The position numbers and the translations under genes were made by a program. Below, piece by piece: positions 35,008 to 43,590 of a stretch of DNA of 64,000 nt. Under the pieces are notes generated by a model. That model worked only from the letters and a program-made list of their open reading frames with translations, searched no databases and had not been told where the DNA came from. The DNA comes from Paenibacillus monticola (lineage in GTDB: Bacteria; Bacillota; Bacilli; Paenibacillales; Paenibacillaceae): assembly GCF_009664975.1 (NCBI RefSeq), contig NZ_WJXB01000001.1, positions 124,001-188,000 of the forward strand. Direction: 5' to 3'. Position 1 is the stretch's first letter. The number at the start of each line of letters is the position of its first letter.

Positions 35008-36909
35008 ATGAAGTTGCCCTTACAAAAGACAGCGGCTGCGATGTTAGTTCTTTTGCTGCTGACTGCTATATTATTCATCGGAATTGCCATGGAGTTTAGC
35101 GGACACTCGGAGACTGTCTTGGCTAGTTGGGAACTGAAATGGGCAAGTACAGGTGACGTACCTACTACCGAAGATTCTGCGGCAATATCCGAAGCGGATT
35201 GGGTTAAAGTAATAGCAATTGGGAGTAATCAGATTGTACCAGAAGGAATAACTGCAGCTTGGCAGCGTTTTTCTTTACCCTATTATACAGAGAATTCTGC
35301 ATTCCTAATTAATAAAGTCTATGGAAATAATATTAAGGCCTTTCTAAATCATAGTTTAATCTATGACTCGCAAGGACAAAGTAATTATAATGGCAGCAAA
35401 GTTCTAATACCCTTACCGGAAGATGCTAGTGGAGGGCAGATCTATCTGTGGAGCAGTAGTGGCGGTAAAGAGTTTGGCATAGAGGGCGGAATTCGGGTGG
35501 GCAGCTATGGAGAGCTGCTTGCTTTTTATGTGAAGCAAGATTTAATGGACCTTATCATTGGGGCAACATTAATTTTTATGGCTATCGTGCTTTTAGTATG
35601 CTCACTGTTTCTCAAAAGAGAGCTCTTTTCAAGCGGCTTGCTGCTGGTGCTCGTTATTTTATCCTTTGGCGTTATGGTGGTTACCTATTCTCCTTTTCTA
35701 CCGCTTATTCTAAGCAACCATGGCAGAGTAATCGAGTTGATTTTTGATTTAGCTTTGTTTATTCTGCTGCCAGCATTCACATTCTATTTCGAAAAAATAT
35801 TTGGTCCCGGCAAGAATAGCATAGTCACCCGTGTCCGCAAATTTCAGATGGGCTATTCGGTATTTTGTGTATGTCTGGCTATGCTTAATGTACTTGTGTC
35901 TTACCAACTTGCAGATTTCTATAAATTCATGTCAGTTACTGGAATTGGTGTCTTAATAAGTCTGCAGCTTATTTTCCTGCTGGTCTTGACGATCATATAT
36001 GCCTATTCTGGCAATACGGATGCCATTATTTTCTCCATTGGGTTCTCTGTATTTACCATTCTCTCTCTCTTTGAACTGGTCTTGTATTATATGTCTTCCG
36101 GAGAATATCACTTCTACTGGTGGAAATGGGGCATGGTGATATTTGTGGTCTCATTAATTGTCATTCTGGGCCGGAGGTTCGCGAGGAATCATGAGCAGGT
36201 CATCGAATATTCGCGTGATTTGGAGCGATTTAATGATAATTTGCAGCGTTCGGAGAAAATGGAGATCATTAGCGAGCTGGCCGCTTCTGTAGCTCATGAA
36301 GTACGCAATCCTCTGCAAGTCACACGTGGTTTTCTACAGATTCTTGGGGAAAGATCCAGTAAGAAGGAGAAGGAATATCTGCAAATGGCAATGTCAGAGT
36401 TGGACCGCGCTTCACTGATCATTACAGATTTCCTCACCTTTGCCAAGCCGGGACTCGAGACGGTTGATCTGCTCGAAGTTGATGAAGAACTGAAGCATGT
36501 GGCTGGTATTCTGGTTCCGTTGGCTAATCTGCAGGGTGGAGCAATAGAGCTTAAGGTAGAGAGGGGCCTTCAGGTGCTAGGTAGCTCTGCCAAATTTAAG
36601 CAAGCCTTTATTAACATTATCAAGAACAGTATAGAATCCTTGCAGGAAGAGGGGCTCATTACGGTTACAGCTTGGAAATCGGAAGATGAGATCATCATCA
36701 GTGTGCATGATAACGGAGAAGGTATGAATAGTAGTGAGTTGGCGCGGCTGGGAGAGCCCTATTACTCCAATAAGACTAAAGGAACGGGTCTTGGACTTAT
36801 GGTAACCTTTCGCATCATTGAGGCCATGGACGGCTCCATTCAGTTTAAGAGTGAAAAAGGCGAGGGTACCAAAGTTGTCGTTAATTTACCGGTTACTGTA
36901 AGGAAATAG
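35008..36909 (+). CDS. Membrane sensor histidine kinase 1 (extracellular domain plus 7TM-like region)
   Basis: The 633-residue kinase has one N-terminal span, an extracellular domain (about 35-180, jelly-roll-like as in 7TMR-DISM sensors) and seven further spans (about 185-400). HisKA follows with phospho-acceptor His in SVAHEVRNPLQVTRGF, then HATPase with N-box FINIIKNSIESL, DNGEGM and GTGLGLM. The H-box resembles sporulation-type Kin kinases. No response regulator is adjacent. GAGGTG precedes the ATG. It is followed by a paralogue of the same design. The pair converges on a putative prenylated-peptide operon, so it is a candidate receptor for that peptide; this last point is inference. Confidence 0.88.
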   Translation: MKLPLQKTAAAMLVLLLLTAILFIGIAMEFSGHSETVLASWELKWASTGDVPTTEDSAAISEADWVKVIAIGSNQIVPEGITAAWQRFSLPYYTENSAFLINKVYGNNIKAFLNHSLIYDSQGQSNYNGSKVLIPLPEDASGGQIYLWSSSGGKEFGIEGGIRVGSYGELLAFYVKQDLMDLIIGATLIFMAIVLLVCSLFLKRELFSSGLLLVLVILSFGVMVVTYSPFLPLILSNHGRVIELIFDLALFILLPAFTFYFEKIFGPGKNSIVTRVRKFQMGYSVFCVCLAMLNVLVSYQLADFYKFMSVTGIGVLISLQLIFLLVLTIIYAYSGNTDAIIFSIGFSVFTILSLFELVLYYMSSGEYHFYWWKWGMVIFVVSLIVILGRRFARNHEQVIEYSRDLERFNDNLQRSEKMEIISELAASVAHEVRNPLQVTRGFLQILGERSSKKEKEYLQMAMSELDRASLIITDFLTFAKPGLETVDLLEVDEELKHVAGILVPLANLQGGAIELKVERGLQVLGSSAKFKQAFINIIKNSIESLQEEGLITVTAWKSEDEIIISVHDNGEGMNSSELARLGEPYYSNKTKGTGLGLMVTFRIIEAMDGSIQFKSEKGEGTKVVVNLPVTVRK

Positions 36910-36998
36910 AAATTATTTTTGCTAGTTCCGTTTTTTTGAAGGAATGGCCGAATTCTAAGCGAAATAGGTATAACAAACTTTCTTCTGAGGTGTTACAT

Positions 36999-38882
36999 AT
37001 GCGCTTGATAGCCAAAATACTTCATATAACCGCATTGCTCTTTCTACTCTTCACGGCATTCGGGTCTCTCATAACAGCAGCGGCGAGTCAGTCCCCCTCA
37101 GATGAAATTACAAAATGGCAAATGAAGTGGGATCAGTATCAGGATCAGCAAGGGTGGATGAATGTTGATTCCCTTCAGGGAGCACCGGAGTTACCTTCTG
37201 GCGTTTCGGCTGCCTGGACCAGATTAACCTTACCTGCGCTGAACTATGCATCCCCATCTATATATATTGATACTTTATATGCGCTGCATGTAAAGGTGTA
37301 TGTAGAGAAAAAGCTTATTTTCGAGGGGAGTCGCAGTTACATAAAGGATAACTATTCTTTGCTTATGCCCCTCAGTCCTAAAGATAGCGGCAAAACCTTA
37401 TACATATGGACGGAGACACTACAGGATCGAATCGGAATCAAGGATAAATTGGTTATCGGAGAGCATAATGTCTTAATCAATGCTTATATTAAAAATGGAC
37501 TTGTAGACGTTATTTTGGGCAGCGCCTTTTTCTTTGTAGCATTAGTGTTGTTTGTGTGTGCTTTCTATCTGAATAAGGAGTCCTTCGCTAATGCAGTTTC
37601 CCTGGCGATCGTCATTGCCTCCACGGGTATCCTTTCTATTACTTATTCCCCTTTTGTATATACCTTTTACAGCTATCTGGGTCCGATCAGTATTGTGCTG
37701 TTGGATGTGGCATTATTATCCTTGTTGCCTGCACTTACCTTCTTGTTCGAAAAAATATTTGGTGGCGGCAAGTTTGGGATCATCCGGCGGTTTCGTAAAT
37801 TTCAGGTTGTCTATTCCTCGTTCTGTTTGCTTTGTCTTATTCTCAATTCCCTTTCAGGCAACCGTTATGTTGAATTTTATTATTTTATATCTACAACGAT
37901 TATCGGATTCATTCTGATCTTCCAGTTCATACTGCTGATCGCCTGCGTAATCATTTACTCGTTCAGAGGGAATAAGGATGCGATCATTTTTGCTATTGGA
38001 TTCGGAACAGCTGCCCTTACGGGTGTGAGCGAATTGCTCTGGTATTATATCCGGAAGGGTAATTATGATTTATTCCTGTGGAAGTGGGCACTCGTAGTTT
38101 TTATTATTTCCTTAATTGTAATTCTTGGACGGAGGCTGGCTCAGAATCATCAGCAGGTTGTCAAATACTCCAGTGAGCTGGAGCTGTTCAATAATGAATT
38201 GCAGCGTTCGGAAAAAATGGAGATTATAAGCGAGCTGGCTGCATCGGTTGCTCATGAAGTACGTAATCCGTTGCAGGTAACACGGGGGTTCTTACAGTTG
38301 CTTAGTGAGAAATCCAGCGGTGATGAGAAAAGATATCTCACAATGGCCTTAAGTGAGCTGGACCGTGCATCGAGCATTATTACAGATTTCCTGACCTTTG
38401 CCAAGCCGGAATTCGAGCAGATCTCCACGCTTAACCTCTACGATGAATTTAAGCATATTGAGAGTATATTACTGCCGCTCTGTCATATGAACGGTGGCAA
38501 GTTGATATTGGATGTGGCAGATCATTTATGGGTGCGAGGGAATTCTTCGAAATTTAAACAGGCATTCATTAATATCATCAAGAACAGCATTGAAGCGCTT
38601 GGGGATGAAGGGACTATTCAGCTGACCGTATATAGTAAAGCGGATAAAGTGTTCATTCATATTAAGGATAATGGAGAAGGCATGAGTCCGGAAGTTCTGA
38701 TCCGGTTGGGTGAGCCGTATTTCTCCAACAAGACTAAAGGAACGGGATTAGGTTTGATGGTAACCTTCCGAATCATTGAGGCGATGCAGGGGGACATACA
38801 TTTTATAAGCAAAAAAGGAGTGGGGACAGAATCCATCACTATGCTGCCATTGGCAGGAGATCTGGAAGTTCCCACTCCTTAA
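36999..38882 (+). CDS. Membrane sensor histidine kinase 2 (tandem paralogue)
   Basis: The 627-residue kinase has the same layout as the preceding gene: N-terminal span, extracellular domain (about 35-175), seven-span region, HisKA with SVAHEVRNPLQVTRGF and HATPase with DNGEGM and GTGLGLM. The cytoplasmic halves are nearly identical in motif sequence while the extracellular domains have diverged much more, which points to duplication followed by change in ligand recognition. ATG 36999 follows GAGGTG; an upstream in-frame start at 36936 lacks a site. Its stop is only 18 bases from the convergent peptide gene. Confidence 0.88.
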   Translation: MRLIAKILHITALLFLLFTAFGSLITAAASQSPSDEITKWQMKWDQYQDQQGWMNVDSLQGAPELPSGVSAAWTRLTLPALNYASPSIYIDTLYALHVKVYVEKKLIFEGSRSYIKDNYSLLMPLSPKDSGKTLYIWTETLQDRIGIKDKLVIGEHNVLINAYIKNGLVDVILGSAFFFVALVLFVCAFYLNKESFANAVSLAIVIASTGILSITYSPFVYTFYSYLGPISIVLLDVALLSLLPALTFLFEKIFGGGKFGIIRRFRKFQVVYSSFCLLCLILNSLSGNRYVEFYYFISTTIIGFILIFQFILLIACVIIYSFRGNKDAIIFAIGFGTAALTGVSELLWYYIRKGNYDLFLWKWALVVFIISLIVILGRRLAQNHQQVVKYSSELELFNNELQRSEKMEIISELAASVAHEVRNPLQVTRGFLQLLSEKSSGDEKRYLTMALSELDRASSIITDFLTFAKPEFEQISTLNLYDEFKHIESILLPLCHMNGGKLILDVADHLWVRGNSSKFKQAFINIIKNSIEALGDEGTIQLTVYSKADKVFIHIKDNGEGMSPEVLIRLGEPYFSNKTKGTGLGLMVTFRIIEAMQGDIHFISKKGVGTESITMLPLAGDLEVPTP

Positions 38883-38900
38883 GAAGTTTAACCAGGTGTC

Positions 38901-39140
38901 TTACCAAGAACCGAGTGTTGTAAGATCGGTCTTCATTACGCCTGAGGATGGACTTGGAGGAATCACGAGATAGAATGCATCAGAACCCTCTTCTACAGCT
39001 TTCAAGGTAACACTGTCGGGAATGATAACACCTAACGCTTCTTTGAGGGCTAATTTCGGATCTGTGAGTAGTTTTTGCTTAAAAATCGGATCTTCCCATG
39101 CTTTCTGGATTACTTGATTTCTAAGAATTGCTTCTGACAC
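38901..39140 (-). CDS. NHLP-leader-type peptide precursor with C-terminal Trp
   Basis: The 79-residue product has an N-terminal segment typical of NHLP (nitrile-hydratase-like) leaders: AILRNQVIQKAWEDPIFKQK, LLTDPKLALKEALGV, and a YLVIPPSP block that usually closes the leader. A short C-terminal core follows, about SSGVMKTDLTTLGSW, ending in Trp. The GTG start at 39140 is chosen because GGAAGGG lies 8 bases upstream; TTG 39158 precedes this site. It is the second gene of a two-gene operon after a class I isoprenoid-synthase-fold protein. I infer a ribosomally made peptide modified, probably prenylated, by that enzyme. The leader assignment is good; the modification is a hypothesis. Confidence 0.78.
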   Translation of the reverse strand: MSEAILRNQVIQKAWEDPIFKQKLLTDPKLALKEALGVIIPDSVTLKAVEEGSDAFYLVIPPSPSSGVMKTDLTTLGSW

Positions 39141-39207
39141 AATAATCACCCTTCCCAAATGGTTATATTTTCCTCATGAGTATAGCATGTGGTTATTTCT
39201 ATTTCTA

Positions 39208-40140
39208 TCATTTTTTGATATTTTTTGATAACCAATAATAGAGGCCGCCATTTTGAAGAATCTGCTTCTCCGCTTCGATCGCTGCTGAGATATGCTGCAA
39301 ATTTCTAACCAGCACTTGATGGAAGGAAATTAGCTGTGGAGCATCTATTTCATAAACAGCGAGCTTGTTATGAGTCGCCTCTGCGATCTTGGCATAAGTA
39401 TTCAAACCGCTAGTCGTAAAGATGAAATCTTTGACTTCTCCCTCAGTAAGTGTCTTACGGTCGTCTGAAAGGTGGCTGCGGGTGAGTGACAACAGGCAAT
39501 TATAATTATTCTCAGCCAGATCCTGTTCCCAATCCTCGTAATCGTCAAGCATTTGCAAAGTAAGCAGTACATCATCGATTAGGTCTTCAGATTGAGCAAC
39601 CAAAGAATCACTACCTGAGAGAAGCAGGATGCCGGTGCTCGATAATTTGAGCGGACTGGCTTTGTGGGCGATTTTGACTCTGTCGTTTAGAAAGTAGTCT
39701 CGTTCTCTTTCATGGCTTACACTGTCTGCCCATTGTGAGATATAGTGGTTGAAGGAGGACCAGAATGATGAATTGGGCGCAAAGTAGGATCTGTAAATAT
39801 TCAGAAACTCAATATAAAGCAGGTTGGCCAGTGGTAGCTTGGCATGAGCGGAATCCGTGCTGTCCATTAGATCATCCTGAATAAAGAAATACAGCATAAA
39901 GAATACGTTGCCCATCGACAATTTGTAAGTATCATCAGGGGAAAGATTATATCCTTTCTGAAACCAAAAAGGTAGCAAGTAGCATATGTAGTTTTTATGG
40001 CTTCCTGTTGTAAATACGTTAAAATGATCAAGATAGGATATGCCTTGAGAATTTAAGGGTTCAGGAAATTTGGAGATGATAGATCTACTTTCTTGAAACA
40101 CCAAGCGAAGCTCTTCCTCATAATCATAAAGCCAATCCAT
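39208..40140 (-). CDS. Class I isoprenoid-synthase-fold protein, candidate peptide prenyltransferase (ComQ-like)
   Basis: This 310-residue, largely helical protein has two Asp-rich motifs placed as in trans-isoprenyl diphosphate synthases. The first is FFIQDDLMD (DDxxD). The second is LQMLDDYEDWEQD (DDxxD), followed by NNYNCLLSL. Such proteins bind a prenyl diphosphate through Mg. ComQ of Bacillus has this fold and prenylates the Trp of the ComX pheromone. Overall similarity to ComQ is low by eye, so terpene synthase or an unlinked prenyl synthase remains possible. ATG 40140 follows ACAGGAGA by 8 bases. A consensus promoter lies at 40199-40227. It is upstream of, and probably cotranscribed with, the Trp-ending peptide gene. 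Confidence 0.72.
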   Translation of the reverse strand: MDWLYDYEEELRLVFQESRSIISKFPEPLNSQGISYLDHFNVFTTGSHKNYICYLLPFWFQKGYNLSPDDTYKLSMGNVFFMLYFFIQDDLMDSTDSAHAKLPLANLLYIEFLNIYRSYFAPNSSFWSSFNHYISQWADSVSHERERDYFLNDRVKIAHKASPLKLSSTGILLLSGSDSLVAQSEDLIDDVLLTLQMLDDYEDWEQDLAENNYNCLLSLTRSHLSDDRKTLTEGEVKDFIFTTSGLNTYAKIAEATHNKLAVYEIDAPQLISFHQVLVRNLQHISAAIEAEKQILQNGGLYYWLSKNIKK

Positions 40141-40198
40141 AGGCGTATCTCCTGTCATAATTAATGAATTTATGGAAAAATGTGGCTTGTTCGTCCTG

Positions 40199-40227
40199 AT
40201 TATAATCCTCTCAAAAATTCATTTCAA
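40199..40227 (-). promoter_or_regulatory. Consensus sigma-A promoter of the peptide/prenyltransferase operon
   Basis: On the minus strand TTGAAA (40227-40222) is followed after exactly 17 bases by TATAAT (40204-40199). The leader to ATG 40140 is about 50 bases. Confidence 0.75.
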
Positions 40228-40296
40228 TATAAAGTTTGAGGATGTTTAATAAATAGAAGAAGAAGAGTTGCGTTAGTTGCAGAAGGGATGAATGGG

Positions 40297-41376
40297 ATGG
40301 AGAAAATCGTCTTTGGATTGCTTGGCGGAGGCTGGAGAGCGGAATTTTATTTGCGGATTGCCAAAGCGCTTCCGGAACAATTTGCCGTTGCCGCCATGTA
40401 CGTTAGAAATACGGATAAAGCTGAAAGCTTAAGAAAGACTTGGGGAGTAGCAGTCTACAGCACGCTTGAGGAGTTCATTGCAGCTGGAGGATACTCCTTT
40501 GCTGTTGTGAGTCTGAAGCGCGAAGTAAGCAAGGACTATATTATCAAACTTTGCCGTGCCGGAATTCCAGTATTAGCGGAGACTCCTCCTGCGGAGGATC
40601 TGGAGCAATTGACTGAGCTATGGAACCAAATTAGCACTTCCGCAATTGTACAGATTGCCGAGCAATATTTGTTTCAGCCCATGCATGCCGCTAGAATAAG
40701 GCTAGCCCGCTCCGGAGTACTTGGAGAAATCAGCCAAGCCCAAGTATCCGCAGCCCATGGGTATCATGGAATCAGCCTGATGCGACAACTGCTCGGTATT
40801 GGATACCAAAACGTCACGATTCGCGGTCAGAAATTTCAGTCGCCTATAGTGAACGGACCGCAGCGCAGCGGACCACCAACTTTAGAAAGAAGGGTTCAAT
40901 CTGAACAGATAATTGCTACTTTTGATTTTGGAGATAAGCTGGGATTGTTTGATTTTGTTGGTGATCAGTATTTCTCATGGATTCGTGGAAACCGTATTCT
41001 GGTACGAGGGGATCGTGGTGAAATCATAGGTAATGAGATATCTTGGCTACAGAGCTATGATACGCCTTTGTATAGTACATTGCGTCGGGTGGATGCCGGA
41101 CATGGCGGTAATCTGGAGGGGTTTTATCTTAAGGGTATTATGGGGGATGGAGAGTGGTTATACCGCAATCCGTTTACTCCGGCTCGATTAAGTGAAGATG
41201 AGATTGCGATCGCAGAAAGTCTGCTCCGAATGGGACAACATGTTCAGGGAGGACCTTCTTTTTATAGTCTGGCGGAAGGCAGTCAGGATCAATATTTGGC
41301 ACTGCTGCTGGAGCAGTCGGTGAATACAGGCGAGGTGATCATTTCGGAAAGCCAGCCTTGGTCAAAGGGTAAATAG
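40297..41376 (+). CDS. Gfo/Idh/MocA-family oxidoreductase
   Basis: This protein of about 359 residues has an N-terminal Rossmann domain (GLLGGGWRAEFYLR) and the C-terminal alpha/beta domain of the family. The usual EKP motif with catalytic Lys is replaced by ETPP, which questions standard sugar dehydrogenase chemistry. ATG 40297 is 9 bases from AGAAGGG; ATG 40288 directly abuts the site. It is close to a GH20 glycosidase and an AraC regulator, suggesting carbohydrate metabolism. It is divergent from the putative prenyltransferase operon. Confidence 0.82.
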   Translation: MEKIVFGLLGGGWRAEFYLRIAKALPEQFAVAAMYVRNTDKAESLRKTWGVAVYSTLEEFIAAGGYSFAVVSLKREVSKDYIIKLCRAGIPVLAETPPAEDLEQLTELWNQISTSAIVQIAEQYLFQPMHAARIRLARSGVLGEISQAQVSAAHGYHGISLMRQLLGIGYQNVTIRGQKFQSPIVNGPQRSGPPTLERRVQSEQIIATFDFGDKLGLFDFVGDQYFSWIRGNRILVRGDRGEIIGNEISWLQSYDTPLYSTLRRVDAGHGGNLEGFYLKGIMGDGEWLYRNPFTPARLSEDEIAIAESLLRMGQHVQGGPSFYSLAEGSQDQYLALLLEQSVNTGEVIISESQPWSKGK

Positions 41377-41406
41377 TGACGTATCTATTATAATGAAGCG
41401 TTGTAA

Positions 41407-41508
41407 ACAAGAAGAAACGGCTTTGCCGTCCTCTGAAAGAGGCGGCACCCGTTTCTTCGAGAAATATAAGGATAAGTTATCGCGTGAAACATATAAATTC
41501 TTATATTT
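41407..41508 (+). repeat. Copy B of the roughly 100-bp structured dispersed repeat
   Basis: This plus-strand copy aligns over its full length with the complement of 14617-14716. It contains an outer stem GAAGAAACGG/CCGTTTCTTC, an inner GCCG-CCTCT/AGAGG-CGGC stem, then the conserved block CGAGAAATATAAGGATAA, and terminal arms AAATATAAG/CTTATATTT. It lies 30 bases downstream of the oxidoreductase stop and directly abuts the terminator of the convergent glycosidase. Confidence 0.82.
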
Positions 41509-41564
41509 AAAAAAAACGGCTTGGTAAGTCGGAATTCTTACCTTTTCCCGACTTACCAAGCCGT
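41508..41564 (-). terminator. Intrinsic terminator of the GH20 gene
   Basis: On the minus strand ACGGCTTGGTAAGTCGG pairs perfectly with CCGACTTACCAAGCCGT (17-bp stem) and is followed by a run of eight T. Confidence 0.92.
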
Positions 41565-41576
41565 AACCACGTGGAA

Positions 41577-43505
41577 TTATTTCTTAGCTGAACCGGAAAG
41601 AATAGCTGTCAAATTCTCGTACTGGCTGCGTAGTCGAATTAACTTTGAGGTGCTTTGCTCCAGACCGCCGAGCCGGTTGCGTTCAGTCCAGAGCTGTCGA
41701 TATTGATGAAGGAGTAAGTCGAGATCCTTAATCTGCTCTGTGATGAACAGTGGATCAATGAGTTGAGGTTCTGAAGCCAACATTCGTTTGATTCTGCCTA
41801 GCTGTATCGCATGCTTCACGAAATGGATACCGTTCTTCAGCTCCTTCAGAACAAGCTCGGCATCATCGCATTTCAGAGAGAGTCCATCCAGTCGACCATC
41901 AATCTGTTTGATATATACTTCCAAGCGCTCGAAATGTTCTTCTGTAAGTTGCTCAACCATAAGTACATTGTCCAGATTACATCGCAGCAGCATGGACATT
42001 TCTGTATCGTTTGAACGAATAATAGGGGATTCGAGCTTATAATAGTTTCCGAGATCCAGTAGGAGCTGGCCGATGTTCTCGGATTGGTCTTGGAAAACCG
42101 ATCTATTCAAGTAGCCTGTGACATCAGCTTGCTGATTGGTATCTACACTCCACGCAACTGCGGCACCGTATACGAATCCGGCATAACTGACCGGAAGATG
42201 TTGCCAGTGACCAAAATCACCCCAGTCCGTGATCAGATAACCAATGGCACCATTATTTCTACCGTGAATAGCTGCGCTGCGCAGATTGGCCAGCATGTTG
42301 TCGCTGCGTCCCGTAAGGGAGTTCCAAGAGTTGGTCCCAGGGCAGACATAGAACGGAATTTCAGCGTCACGGAATTTTTTAGTATCTGCCTCAAAGGGAT
42401 GCTCGGCAGTATAGCCCCATTCCATGGCAATAATATTTTTGGGAAGTTCAGCAATCAGCTCTGGGTATTGGATAATGATATCGCCCCAGAACTGCATCGT
42501 TTTACCGCGACTGACCACCAGTTCATGTATTTTCTGCAGAAAAGATAAATAAAGACGGCCCTTGCCTTGTGTTTCGGCAAGTGCTTTGCTTTTGCCGAGT
42601 CCCAGTTCATACGTTTCATCGCAGCCTACATTGAACTGATTAGAGCTGAAGTACGGCAGCAGATCATCATACATTTTACCCAAGAGACTGACTACGGCAG
42701 GATCTTCTGTATGAAAGGTTCCGGCCCGCATAAATAATCCTTCTGGATAGAAGTCAGCAGCATACATTTCCTCGGGCAACATGAAGCCTTCAGGGATCTC
42801 CGCCAGTTGATTGAATTCAGGTCGGGAAAGCCAGTCTTCCATATGTCCGAAGCTATTCTGGTTAGGAACCAGTTCAATATAACGTTCTCGACAGTAAGCA
42901 TCCAGCAGCAAAATTTCCTCACCCGTGATCGGTGTTTCAAGCTCTGAAACCTGTGGGAAAGACTCATAGGCAAATGGAGAACCTTCTATATATAGCTGCA
43001 GTTGATTCATCTTCAAATCGGCCATAAGATCAACGATCCGGTACAGCGTTTCTTGCTTCGGTATTTTGTTCCGGCTGATATCGATCATCACACCTCTGGC
43101 TCCAAAGTCTGGTTCGTCCCGGATATGCAGTTTTGGAATAGTTCTACCGGACTGTTCCACTAGCTGCTTCAATGTTGCTACTGCATAAAAGGCTGCCTCA
43201 GGAGAACTATAGAATACCGAAATACCGCTTTCTTCAACAAGGATTTCATAGCCTTGTGCGGGCAGTTCAGGGTTATAACTAAAGTTACAAACAGACAGGA
43301 CCGCTGAACGAGTCCCGATGGATAAAGGCAGGCTCAGTTGTAGAACCTGTGAGATTACCTGCTGGAGCTTACGGGCAGCAGGCATGGCATTACGATCTGT
43401 GGCATTGGCCAGCACAATGCTTCCGGTTGCAGGGATATGAAAGAATCCCTCAGACAAAGTAAGTTCACGCGGATTAGGAAGAAGTAATAGGGAATGGTTG
43501 GTCAT
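41577..43505 (-). CDS. Glycoside hydrolase family 20, beta-N-acetylhexosaminidase-like
   Basis: The 642-residue protein has an N-terminal GH20 domain-2-like region (about 1-130), the (beta/alpha)8 catalytic domain (about 135-450) with the catalytic Asp-Glu pair in FNVGCDETYELG, and a helical C-terminal region (about 470-642). There is no signal peptide, so it acts in the cytoplasm, probably on imported N-acetylhexosamine oligosaccharides. AGGTGG lies 7 bases before ATG 43505, which is preferred to an earlier start at 43526. It is divergent from an AraC regulator. Confidence 0.87.
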   Translation of the reverse strand: MTNHSLLLLPNPRELTLSEGFFHIPATGSIVLANATDRNAMPAARKLQQVISQVLQLSLPLSIGTRSAVLSVCNFSYNPELPAQGYEILVEESGISVFYSSPEAAFYAVATLKQLVEQSGRTIPKLHIRDEPDFGARGVMIDISRNKIPKQETLYRIVDLMADLKMNQLQLYIEGSPFAYESFPQVSELETPITGEEILLLDAYCRERYIELVPNQNSFGHMEDWLSRPEFNQLAEIPEGFMLPEEMYAADFYPEGLFMRAGTFHTEDPAVVSLLGKMYDDLLPYFSSNQFNVGCDETYELGLGKSKALAETQGKGRLYLSFLQKIHELVVSRGKTMQFWGDIIIQYPELIAELPKNIIAMEWGYTAEHPFEADTKKFRDAEIPFYVCPGTNSWNSLTGRSDNMLANLRSAAIHGRNNGAIGYLITDWGDFGHWQHLPVSYAGFVYGAAVAWSVDTNQQADVTGYLNRSVFQDQSENIGQLLLDLGNYYKLESPIIRSNDTEMSMLLRCNLDNVLMVEQLTEEHFERLEVYIKQIDGRLDGLSLKCDDAELVLKELKNGIHFVKHAIQLGRIKRMLASEPQLIDPLFITEQIKDLDLLLHQYRQLWTERNRLGGLEQSTSKLIRLRSQYENLTAILSGSAKK

Positions 43506-43590
43506 AGAGTAGCCACCTTTGGTCATATAGAATTAGGATCATCTTTATCCATAACAATATCACTATGAATTTGAGGAAGGAATGTTTACC

